This document shows positions 1 to 6,845 of a stretch of 54,907 bases of DNA, piece after piece. The position numbers and the translations under genes are program-made. This DNA is from Planctomycetota bacterium (GTDB lineage: Bacteria; Planctomycetota; Phycisphaerae; Sedimentisphaerales; Anaerobacaceae), in contig VRUK01000029.1 in NCBI GenBank assembly GCA_019456195.1, positions 1 through 54,907 on the forward strand, written 5' to 3'. The notes under the pieces are model-generated. The model did no database searches, had not been told where the DNA came from, and saw nothing but the letters and a program-made list of their open reading frames with translations. Each line of letters begins with the position of its first letter. Position 1 is the stretch's first letter.

Positions 1-38
1 AATGTAAGAGTACTTCCAGCGAGACATGAAAGGAAAAC

Positions 39-170
39 ATGAAAAGAATATTTCGTACAACATTAACGGTGCTTGCTATCGTGGCGTTAATGCTGCTGAT
101 TACCTCAATAGTTGTAATACTAAAACACTTTTTAGTTCCATGTCCATTCGGTCTGCCGGAACTAAAGTAA
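39..170 (+). CDS. Small single-pass membrane protein (43 aa)
   Basis: A 43-residue reading frame with an AAAGGA ribosome site about 5 nt before its ATG. It has a short basic N-terminus (MKRIFR), one hydrophobic segment at about residues 9-28 and a short tail containing a CPFG turn. One membrane pass with the basic end inside is predicted from the charge pattern. It sits just before another tiny membrane protein of similar design. The function is unknown; small inner-membrane proteins like this are common in phage early regions. Confidence 0.5.
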   Translation: MKRIFRTTLTVLAIVALMLLITSIVVILKHFLVPCPFGLPELK

Positions 171-181
171 GGAAAAATTAG

Positions 182-307
182 ATGAAAAGTAAAACAATAA
201 GAAAAATCGGAGTATCTATGTTAATTGCTGGTACTGTAGTTATCGTAACTGCTATTGCAACCTTGGTGGTATGGGTAATAAGAAATAATATAAACCCGTT
301 TAAGTAG
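182..307 (+). CDS. Small single-pass membrane protein (41 aa)
   Basis: A 41-residue frame with an AAGGAAAAA ribosome site immediately after the stop of the preceding small gene. The basic N-terminus (MKSKTIRK) leads into one hydrophobic helix at about residues 11-33, then a short polar tail. Topology and size match its upstream neighbour, so the two may be a pair acting in the host membrane. No family is recognised. Confidence 0.5.
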   Translation: MKSKTIRKIGVSMLIAGTVVIVTAIATLVVWVIRNNINPFK

Positions 308-375
308 ACGATAAAAACGGATCTTTGACAACACGGCTGCTACATTGCGGATGGACGAAAGGATTAATACATCTG

Positions 376-1734
376 ATGAGAAGACTGTATAAGCACCAAA
401 TAAAAGCTTTTAAATATACTCTTAACGTAAAACATCCTGCCCTATTTATGGAAATGAGATTGGGTAAAACTTTAGTGACTATTCGACGTTGTAATCTATA
501 CGTTCCTCTTAATAAAAAGATTGGACATAAATTTCTAGTAGTTGCTCCTAATAGTGCACTTGGTAGCTGGGAGGATGATCTAAAACTAGAAAGCGAATCA
601 AAGGTAAAAGTTTCAACCGGAACAAGAAACGAAAGATTAAAGGAACTATCCGAAGATTTCAAATGGTTTTTATTAAATAAAGAGGGGCATTTATCTATCC
701 CAGAAATCGCGAGGATAAAATGGGATGCTGTTATTATAGATGAAAGTACAATAATTAAAAACCCTAAACCTTTAATTACAAAATTCTTTTTAAAGAATTT
801 TAGAGCCGTACCCCATAGATGGATTCTAACAGGATTACCTAATCCAGAAAGTGATTTAGAATACTACTGCCAGTTTTTCTTCCTTTATGGATCTGCCTTC
901 GGGTTTAGAAATTTCTGGGACTTCAGAGCAAAGTGTTATGAGCCCGATAAAGTGGGTTACGATTGGTCTCCAAAATCGGGTGTATACGATCAAGTTTCTG
1001 GGTGGGTGGGCTCAAGGGCTTTTATTATGAGCAGAAAAAATGCTGGTTTTAATAAAAAGAAAATATTTCAAAAAAGATATTTAGACTTTCCAAATGATTT
1101 ACGAGAAAAATATAATCTTGCAGAGAAGGATTTCGAGTTAGAAGGAATACAGACAATGTGGCAAACAGTAAAATATGTTTGGCTTCGTAAATTATGCGGA
1201 GGTTTTATAGAAGACAGGTTAGTTTGGGACGGCAAAATAAAAGCTGTATTAGAGCTATTAAAAGGGGAACTAAAAAAATCTCAGGTCGTCATTTGGTTTA
1301 ATTTTACTTATGAAATTTTAGCTGTGGAAGAGGCGTTAAGAAAATTAAAAATATCTTGTACTACCATATTTGGTAAAATCAAAGATCGTAAAGAAAGAGA
1401 AATACGTAGGAGAATGTTCCAATCGGGAAAAATTAGAATAATATTATTACAATGTGAAATAGCAAAAATGGGTATGGATCTTTCTGCAGCAGATACAGCA
1501 ATATATTATAGTGAGCCGGTAGGCGCCGAGACAAGAAGACAAACAGAGGATAGGACTCTCTCTATGCAAAAAGATGGCCCTCTCTTGTTTATAAATTTTA
1601 TTGTGAAAAACAGTGTTGATTCAGATATTAACCAATCACATATTAGTAAAAAATTTAATAGTAACTGGAGTCTTGGAAAAGCTTTAATGTCTAAACTAAA
1701 GGAGAGAGTTCATGCAAAAGTGGGAGTTATTTAG
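376..1734 (+). CDS. SNF2-like superfamily 2 DNA helicase/translocase
   Basis: ATP-dependent DNA helicase or translocase, probably used in replication or recombination. From the ATG at 376 (452 aa) a YKHQ stretch near residue 6 resembles the Q motif, RLGKT at about 28-32 is the Walker A loop, and IIDEST at about 119-124 is the DEAH-type Walker B motif. LTGLP is motif III of SNF2-type enzymes, and QTEDR near the C-terminus fits motif VI. ATG 376 is preferred to an in-frame TTG at 325 because AAAGGA lies about 12 nt upstream and homology begins there. The 3' end overlaps the resolvase gene by 23 nt, so the two are translationally linked. Confidence 0.85.
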   Translation: MRRLYKHQIKAFKYTLNVKHPALFMEMRLGKTLVTIRRCNLYVPLNKKIGHKFLVVAPNSALGSWEDDLKLESESKVKVSTGTRNERLKELSEDFKWFLLNKEGHLSIPEIARIKWDAVIIDESTIIKNPKPLITKFFLKNFRAVPHRWILTGLPNPESDLEYYCQFFFLYGSAFGFRNFWDFRAKCYEPDKVGYDWSPKSGVYDQVSGWVGSRAFIMSRKNAGFNKKKIFQKRYLDFPNDLREKYNLAEKDFELEGIQTMWQTVKYVWLRKLCGGFIEDRLVWDGKIKAVLELLKGELKKSQVVIWFNFTYEILAVEEALRKLKISCTTIFGKIKDRKEREIRRRMFQSGKIRIILLQCEIAKMGMDLSAADTAIYYSEPVGAETRRQTEDRTLSMQKDGPLLFINFIVKNSVDSDINQSHISKKFNSNWSLGKALMSKLKERVHAKVGVI

Positions 1735-2254
1735 CCGAGGAGAACGACAAAAGAAAACCTTTAATCGTGTAATCTTTGTTGATCCAGGATTAGGTGGGAC
1801 GGGTTGGGCTTACTGGGAAGAGGTATGTAACGTGCCGCATTTTCCTACTAGACCATCAGAAACCGGGGTTATAAAAGGTAATAATAAGTCCGGTTGGGAG
1901 AACAAATCTTCTGAAATAAATTCTCAGTTCGCTGGAGTTTTAAATAACTTAAATGTTGAAAGAGTATGTATAGAGTGGCCTGCGATATTTAACACGGGTT
2001 TGAGTCATGCATCGGCTTCAAGAGGGGATTTATTCAAATTGGTTTATGTGATTGGTGGTCTCGGAGAAGTATCGCAAACAGTAACGAATCGAAAACCTCT
2101 ATTATTTTCACCTAGTGATTGGAAAGGCCAGTTGCCGAAAGAAGTGGTCATAAGACGGATAAAAAAAATATTTCCTATGATGCTGAGAATCAGAAACCAC
2201 GAAGGCGATGCGATTGGTATGGGTTTAGCAGCACAAGGCGCTCTAACAAAGTAA
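1712..2254 (+). CDS. RuvC-like Holliday junction resolvase
   Basis: Probable crossover-junction endonuclease that cuts branched DNA during recombination or before packaging. The 180-aa protein has the RuvC/RNase H-fold acidic pattern: D24 in VDPG at the end of the first strand, E88 in CIEWP, and H163 with D166 in NHEGDAIGMGL near the C-terminus. The length is close to bacterial RuvC (about 170 aa). An AAAGGAGAG ribosome site precedes ATG 1712. It lies between the helicase and the uracil glycosylase in a recombination operon, which fits the role. Confidence 0.85.
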   Translation: MQKWELFSRGERQKKTFNRVIFVDPGLGGTGWAYWEEVCNVPHFPTRPSETGVIKGNNKSGWENKSSEINSQFAGVLNNLNVERVCIEWPAIFNTGLSHASASRGDLFKLVYVIGGLGEVSQTVTNRKPLLFSPSDWKGQLPKEVVIRRIKKIFPMMLRIRNHEGDAIGMGLAAQGALTK

Positions 2255-2276
2255 AGACAAAGGGAGGGGAAAGGGG

Positions 2277-2513
2277 ATGTTTATTCAAGCCCAGTTATTA
2301 GAGATTAGAAAATGGCCCGAGATGCCGATTACTGGCTCAATGTCTCCTGATATGTATTTGGATTTGTTCACGGCTATCGATAAGGCGGTTGCTAGAGCGC
2401 TTGATGGAGTTACGAAGAACATGAACCATAAGGATTGTCCCTCTGGTTTATATATTGAAGCTGCTATTTATACAGTTTTTGAAGAGATAAAGTCACGAAT
2501 GCTGGGAAGGTAA
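2277..2513 (+). CDS. Hypothetical protein (78 aa)
   Basis: A 78-residue soluble protein with no recognised family. The ATG follows a purine-rich GGGAGGGGAAAGGGG run that serves as ribosome site. The sequence is mildly acidic in the middle (MYLDLFTAIDKAVARALDG) and probably helical. It sits between the resolvase and the uracil-DNA glycosylase with short gaps, so it is probably co-transcribed with the repair genes. Confidence 0.6.
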   Translation: MFIQAQLLEIRKWPEMPITGSMSPDMYLDLFTAIDKAVARALDGVTKNMNHKDCPSGLYIEAAIYTVFEEIKSRMLGR

Positions 2514-2527
2514 TTAGGAGGGATGGT

Positions 2528-3067
2528 ATGATTGAGTCGTATATTGATTGCACTCGGTGCGGACTACATAAGTTCCGCAGAAAGATAGTTTTCGGACGCG
2601 GAGAGTTTCCCGCAGATATTTTTTTTATTGGCGAAGGCCCCGGTAAAAGCGAAGATTTAAGGGGCGAGGCGTTTATAGGTAAGAGTGGTAGAATGCTAGA
2701 TACTGCTATTAAAGAGGCGTTTAATTTATCGGGATTAGAAAGCATTCCCACGTTCTATATTACTAATGTTGTCGCTTGTAGACCTACTAATGAGCGATAT
2801 GGACCGAATAGGACTCCTAGTAGTGATGAAGCGTGGGCCTGCTGGCCGAGATTAGACGAAACATATCATAAGGTTAAACCGAGAATTGTTATTTTTATCG
2901 GACAGACGGCAAAACAATTCTGCAAAGAAGCCTTTCCGCACGGATATCATTTGGTCCATCCGGCTTATATACTTCGTAAAGGTGGATACCGTGCAACGGA
3001 GTATAGAACTTTCGTAAGAAATTTAACCGAGATCTTTAAATCTTTGCAGAGGAGTAAACACAGATGA
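2528..3067 (+). CDS. Uracil-DNA glycosylase superfamily protein, Fe-S type
   Basis: Removes uracil from DNA by hydrolysing the N-glycosidic bond. Residues 8-11 form CTRC, the first two iron-sulphur ligands of family 4/5 enzymes. GEGPGKSED at about 35-43 is the water-activating motif, and a later LVHPAY segment gives the HP loop. Further cysteines (ACRP, AWACW) can complete the [4Fe-4S] cluster. At 179 aa it is slightly shorter than the usual 190-220. GGAGGG precedes the ATG, and the 3' end overlaps the nuclease gene by 4 nt. The fold is clear; catalytic specificity is inferred from family. Confidence 0.87.
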   Translation: MIESYIDCTRCGLHKFRRKIVFGRGEFPADIFFIGEGPGKSEDLRGEAFIGKSGRMLDTAIKEAFNLSGLESIPTFYITNVVACRPTNERYGPNRTPSSDEAWACWPRLDETYHKVKPRIVIFIGQTAKQFCKEAFPHGYHLVHPAYILRKGGYRATEYRTFVRNLTEIFKSLQRSKHR

Positions 3068-4026
3068 AAGTAGAGTTCTATAAAATTGAAGATGGTATAA
3101 CTCAAAGCATGATCCAAAGCTTTTATAGGTGTAGAATCCTCGCCCAGAATAATTTAGATACTTGGGAAAGTACTCTAGATAGCAGGAGAGCTTTAGATTA
3201 TGGAAATATGTGGCACTTATTATTGCAGAGATATACCGAAAAGGTTTTAATACCGAAAAATGTGAAAGCAGATTTAACTAGAGTTTTTAAACAATTCTGG
3301 ACTGAATGGTGGAATAGAGAGGTAAATAAACCTGGTGTTGACCAGAACAACTTAATGGAAGATTTGAATATGGCTGAAATTCTGTGGCCATACTATCTTG
3401 AAAAATATATGGTAAAAGATTTTAAACTGGATTGGATAGAAGCAGAACCGATTTTTGATGTAAACTTTAATGGATATAGATTAAGGGGTAGAATTGACGG
3501 CGTCTTTCGATTTCCTAAAATAAGACGAAGACTACCACAAATGTGGCATTTTGAAACTAAAACAGCAGGACAAATTAGTGAAGAAACTTTAAATTCGACA
3601 TTAGGATTTGATTTTCAAAATAGATGTTATAATGCAGTTGGCGAGCTAAGGATGAAGGAAAGAATTTTTGGAGCGATTCAAAATATAATACGTCGCCCCG
3701 GACAACAAGGTGAAACGAAAGAGAAACTCGATAAAATTGCAAAAGATGTTAAAGATAGACCTGATCATTATTTCCTAAGAGTTCCGGTTACATACCCAAA
3801 ACAGAATATTAAATATTTTATTGAAAACGAGCTGATGGTTAAATTGCGGGAATGGTCAAAATTTGTTGGAGGCGAAATACCTATAGTTCCAGCTCCTGTG
3901 GATACCTGTAGGGGAAGATATAATTGCAACTTTTTAAAAGTATGCAACGGAAAAACATTAACAGAGCAGAACGGAGCCCCGGGATATCGGCAGGGCGGTA
4001 TAAGATTCAAGGAGCTTATAGATTAG
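3064..4026 (+). CDS. PD-(D/E)XK nuclease, Cas4/RecB-like with Fe-S cysteines
   Basis: Probable DNA exonuclease that resects ends for recombination. The RecB-type core shows LRGRIDGVF (catalytic Asp near residue 144) followed by HFETKTA (Glu and Lys near 163-165), the PD-(D/E)XK pair. A cysteine near residue 23 (FYRC) plus a C-terminal trio (CRGRYNC...VC, about 280-292) match the four-cysteine [4Fe-4S] layout of Cas4, AddB and related phage nucleases. At 320 aa it is typical of phage Cas4-like exonucleases. It overlaps the glycosylase by ATGA and lies just before a Sak4-like recombinase, the usual exonuclease/annealase pairing. Confidence 0.82.
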   Translation: MKVEFYKIEDGITQSMIQSFYRCRILAQNNLDTWESTLDSRRALDYGNMWHLLLQRYTEKVLIPKNVKADLTRVFKQFWTEWWNREVNKPGVDQNNLMEDLNMAEILWPYYLEKYMVKDFKLDWIEAEPIFDVNFNGYRLRGRIDGVFRFPKIRRRLPQMWHFETKTAGQISEETLNSTLGFDFQNRCYNAVGELRMKERIFGAIQNIIRRPGQQGETKEKLDKIAKDVKDRPDHYFLRVPVTYPKQNIKYFIENELMVKLREWSKFVGGEIPIVPAPVDTCRGRYNCNFLKVCNGKTLTEQNGAPGYRQGGIRFKELID

Positions 4027-4068
4027 ATTATGATTTTCATTCTATAAAAAGTTTTAATAGGAGGATCA

Positions 4069-5001
4069 ATGGTAAAGAAACTACCCAAGATAAAAAGAGC
4101 GGCTAGAACGTATGAAACCCTAGAACTGCCTTCTGAAAAGAAACATATTGAAACGGATATCTCTCTTTATACGTTTTTACTTTATGGAAGGGAAAAAATC
4201 GGAAAAACAATAACTTTTTCAAAGTGTCCGGAGGCGATTTTCTTCACAACGGAGCCGGGAACAAAAGGACTTGAGATTTTTGAATTTAATTACAAAAACG
4301 GTGGTATAAAAGACTGGAATATTTTCAGAAGGGGAGTAGATGTACTCTTAGCTTCTGATAGATTTAAAACAGTTGTGATTGATACTGTTGATAAGGCTTA
4401 CGATATGTGTTTAGATTATATTTGTAACGAGTGGGGTATAGACTATCCCGGATTTACTCCCATAGGAAAAAATGATTATGGCAAGAGTTGGAAAGCGATT
4501 CGTAAAGAGTTCGTGTATCAAATAGATAGAATTATTCAAAGCGGTAGAGGTGTTTGTTTTACCAGCCACGCAACAGAAGAGGAATTCGAGTCTATATCCG
4601 GCGCAAAATTTCACAGAATAGGCCCCAGTATGTCAAATCAAGCCAAAAAGGTTGTTACGGCACTTGTAGATATGTTCTTTTACGCAGAATACGTAAAAGA
4701 TGTAAGAGGTAAAAGTTTAAGGATACTTATCTGTGAGGGCGATGAAATGATTTTTGCTGGAGCCAGGCCGGGTGCTATAAAGTGCTTCCCTAAATACTTA
4801 CCTATGGACGCTGAAAACGGTTGGAAAATCATAGAAGATGCTTTCTACGGTAGAAATTTAGGGCTAGACCCAGCAGAAATTAGCGCAACGAATTTAACGA
4901 CTGAAACAGGTAAGGAGTTTTTAGAAAGGAGAAAATTAGAGCGGATTAGAGGTAAAAGGCTGCAAGGCATAACTGTGCCGAAAAAATTAACCCGTAACTG
5001 A
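4069..5001 (+). CDS. Sak4-like RecA-fold ATPase (phage recombinase)
   Basis: ATP-binding protein of the AAA_24/Sak4 type, which promotes annealing or strand exchange with a partner ssDNA-binding protein. Walker A is GREKIGKT at residues 40-47 and Walker B is TVVIDTVDKA at about 106-115. A later CFTSHATEE matches the sensor strand of RecA-fold ATPases. A GGAGG site sits about 6 nt before the ATG. The neighbours fit: a Cas4-like nuclease upstream and a probable ssDNA-binding protein directly downstream, as seen with Sak4 in many phages. Exact biochemical activity is inferred. Confidence 0.82.
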   Translation: MVKKLPKIKRAARTYETLELPSEKKHIETDISLYTFLLYGREKIGKTITFSKCPEAIFFTTEPGTKGLEIFEFNYKNGGIKDWNIFRRGVDVLLASDRFKTVVIDTVDKAYDMCLDYICNEWGIDYPGFTPIGKNDYGKSWKAIRKEFVYQIDRIIQSGRGVCFTSHATEEEFESISGAKFHRIGPSMSNQAKKVVTALVDMFFYAEYVKDVRGKSLRILICEGDEMIFAGARPGAIKCFPKYLPMDAENGWKIIEDAFYGRNLGLDPAEISATNLTTETGKEFLERRKLERIRGKRLQGITVPKKLTRN

Positions 5002-5011
5002 GGAGAAAAGA

Positions 5012-5917
5012 ATGTCGGTATTTCAAGAACAGTTAGAAGGAATGAAAGATAATTGGACGGACAGGAATGTCGATTCATCCATTGACGAAGGTGTTTATAG
5101 TTTTCAGTTGCAGTCCTGTAAATTTCAGGAGGCGAAGACTGATGGGCACTTGATGATTAAGAGAGTCCACCAGGTTATTGATGGAGAGTTTCACGGTGAA
5201 CCCGTTACCGATTTTCTTCATCTAATCCCAGAAAAACGTATTACAATGAAATTTGTCGGTATCTGGGTAGAGTTTATGGGTTTTGAGTGCCCGGAGGACC
5301 CTGTGGAGCTTGAGGAGATAGTAAATCAAATTAATGAGTTGGCTCCAACATACACCGCGGAGGTGAAAAAAACAGGTGATTTTTATAATGTCACCGAAAA
5401 AGAATTATTGGAAGCGGCGAATGATCAAGAAATCGTTGCGCCAGAAAGAGGCGGTAAGCCCGATGAATCTATTCCAAAGAAGCCAGCGAAAAAACTAGGT
5501 GGAAGTGTAAAGGGTATAGAGGTAGGCACTCGCGTACAGTTTGTCGAGGACGGTAAAAAAGTTGATGCAATAATTACGGAACTTAAAGGTAAAAACTTTA
5601 TCGTCGAGACGGACGCGGAAGAGCCCTACGAATTAGAACTTTCCGATTTTATTATTATCGAGGGAGGTACTGCAACCACTACAAAGAAATCTAAAACGAA
5701 AAAATCTGCAAAAACGGAAAAAGAACCGAAGGCCGAGGAAGACTCCCTCGCCGAACTTTTCGCGTTCTGCCAGTCGCAAGAAATAGATTGTGATGATACA
5801 GACGATATGGACAGTTTGGCGCAGAAGATCAACGAATATAACTGGGAAGAGTCAGAAATGGAGTCGCATGAGTTAGAGATTTTGAAAAAGGTTGGGGCTA
5901 CGATTAACCGGAGCTAA
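5012..5917 (+). CDS. DUF669-like probable ssDNA-binding protein
   Basis: Probably the single-strand DNA-binding partner of the Sak4-like ATPase. The first about 130 residues have the GVYSFQLQSCKFQEAKTDGHLMI pattern of DUF669-type phage proteins, which usually follow a Sak4 gene. After residue 145 the chain becomes lysine-rich, then has a small KOW/Tudor-like beta segment (about 170-215), a Lys/Thr linker and an acidic helical tail. At 301 aa it is longer than usual, and the basic linker and tail look like an added module. GGAG lies 7 nt before the ATG. Family assignment is by pattern and context, not by search. Confidence 0.65.
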   Translation: MSVFQEQLEGMKDNWTDRNVDSSIDEGVYSFQLQSCKFQEAKTDGHLMIKRVHQVIDGEFHGEPVTDFLHLIPEKRITMKFVGIWVEFMGFECPEDPVELEEIVNQINELAPTYTAEVKKTGDFYNVTEKELLEAANDQEIVAPERGGKPDESIPKKPAKKLGGSVKGIEVGTRVQFVEDGKKVDAIITELKGKNFIVETDAEEPYELELSDFIIIEGGTATTTKKSKTKKSAKTEKEPKAEEDSLAELFAFCQSQEIDCDDTDDMDSLAQKINEYNWEESEMESHELEILKKVGATINRS

Positions 5918-5940
5918 TCTTTTACAATCGAGAACTATGG

Positions 5941-6050
5941 GCTGCTGTAGACTAATTGGTTAGGTTGCCAGGTAAGTGCACCTCTCTTCAACCGATCTTA
6001 GATGTTGAATGAAAACCTTGGAGATGTCGGTTCAATTCCGGCCAGCAGCT
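5941..6050 (+). tRNA. tRNA-like gene with interrupted anticodon loop
   Basis: A 110-nt element with most of a class I tRNA. The acceptor stem is GCTGCTG (5941-5947) with CAGCAGC (6043-6049). The D arm is 5950-5966 with an AATTGGTTA loop. The T arm is GTCGG / TTCAATT / CCGGC (6026-6042), a classic T loop. An anticodon stem can form from CCAGG (5968-5972) and CTTGG (6017-6021), leaving a normal 4-nt variable loop. The loop between these arms is 44 nt instead of 7 and contains its own hairpin (TTCAAC/GTTGAA). No spliced 7-nt loop with U33 is obvious, so the anticodon cannot be assigned. CCA is not encoded. Confidence 0.5.
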
Positions 6051-6071
6051 TTACTTTTAAAGGGGAATAAA

Positions 6072-6521
6072 ATGCTTCGAGATATAATTGAGAGGACAAA
6101 AAAGATGCAGGCGGATAGTAAAAAACGATGGGATAGTATGGATAACGATTTATGTCAAGCCTGCCATGCTTATGGTTCAGATAAAAGAAATTTAATATTA
6201 ACATGTTTCTATGAAATTACAGAAAGTGTTCCTGAGTTTATTGATCTACACAATGTATATGATGAAGGTAATCCCTTGCGAGACTTTTATTATATGCGTA
6301 TTTGTAAACGTTGTCGTTCGAAGTTTTTAGAAAAGTTGAAAGAATGGTTTAGGGAATGCGAAAAATGGAGGAATACACCTAAAGATCATGATGGACATCC
6401 GGAGGAATACGATGAAGATCAAAATATTCCGGTTCGGATAGACGGTGCTATGATTATGATGAATGCCGATGAATTCAAAAATTATAATAGAAAGAAAGAG
6501 GAGAATAGAAACGGTAACTAA
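6072..6521 (+). CDS. Zinc-ribbon hypothetical protein (149 aa)
   Basis: No known family. ATG 6072 is chosen because AAAGGGGAA lies directly upstream; an in-frame codon at 6009 would run the gene through the tRNA-like element. Two CxxC pairs (CQAC near residue 29 and CKRC near 79) are spaced like a zinc-binding knuckle. The rest is charged and rich in Lys, Glu and Asp, so it should be cytoplasmic. Its 3' end overlaps the next, smaller CxxC protein, suggesting coupled translation. Confidence 0.6.
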   Translation: MLRDIIERTKKMQADSKKRWDSMDNDLCQACHAYGSDKRNLILTCFYEITESVPEFIDLHNVYDEGNPLRDFYYMRICKRCRSKFLEKLKEWFRECEKWRNTPKDHDGHPEEYDEDQNIPVRIDGAMIMMNADEFKNYNRKKEENRNGN

Positions 6522-6678
6522 ATATGTTTGTGATAAGTGTGATAAATATGTTGATGCAGAAAGAGACTTAATAAGAATTGTTAAGTATCAAGATCATTTA
6601 GAATATAAGTATGAACTTTGTTTGACATGTATAAACTCTTTTAGAGATTTTATGCGTGAGAAAAACACAAAAAAATGA
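6511..6678 (+). CDS. Small CxxC zinc-binding protein with apparent ACG start
   Basis: The frame ending at 6678 encodes CDKC and CLTC pairs, a compact zinc ribbon. The only ATG in frame (6463) lies 58 nt inside the upstream gene and lacks a ribosome site. AGGAG at 6499-6503 is followed 7 nt later by an in-frame ACG at 6511, giving about 55 residues that begin just before the first CxxC. I therefore mark an ACG start, an unusual call. It ends ATGA-overlapped with the next gene. Function unknown. Confidence 0.5.
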   Translation, partial: TVTKYVCDKCDKYVDAERDLIRIVKYQDHLEYKYELCLTCINSFRDFMREKNTKK

Positions 6679-6845
6679 TCAAGAAACTGAATAAATTCGA
6701 AGAAGAAAACACCAAACTTAAATTGCTTTTAGAAAAAATTCATAAAGCGATTGATGTAGTTATTTTTAATGGGGGAGGAGCTTTTCATCGTCATGTTGCC
6801 ACTTTACAAAGAGATATCAATAAAGCATTGGGTAAATATAAATGA
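6675..6845 (+). CDS. Hypothetical protein (56 aa)
   Basis: A 56-residue frame linked by ATGA overlaps at both ends (upstream stop 6676-6678, downstream ATG 6842), which is good evidence for translation. The first half is a charged amphipathic helix (KKLNKFEEENTKLKLLLEK) that could form a coiled coil. A glycine triplet separates it from a second helix. No family recognised. It lies directly before the DNA polymerase and probably belongs to the replication operon. Confidence 0.55.
   Translation: MIKKLNKFEEENTKLKLLLEKIHKAIDVVIFNGGGAFHRHVATLQRDINKALGKYK

Noticed and set aside
5941..6050. Ochre or opal suppressor tRNA that would read the TAA in DUF3326
   Set aside because: TTA and TCA triplets occur in the expanded loop, but none is preceded by U33 in a 7-nt loop. 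The link to the TAA is not supported.
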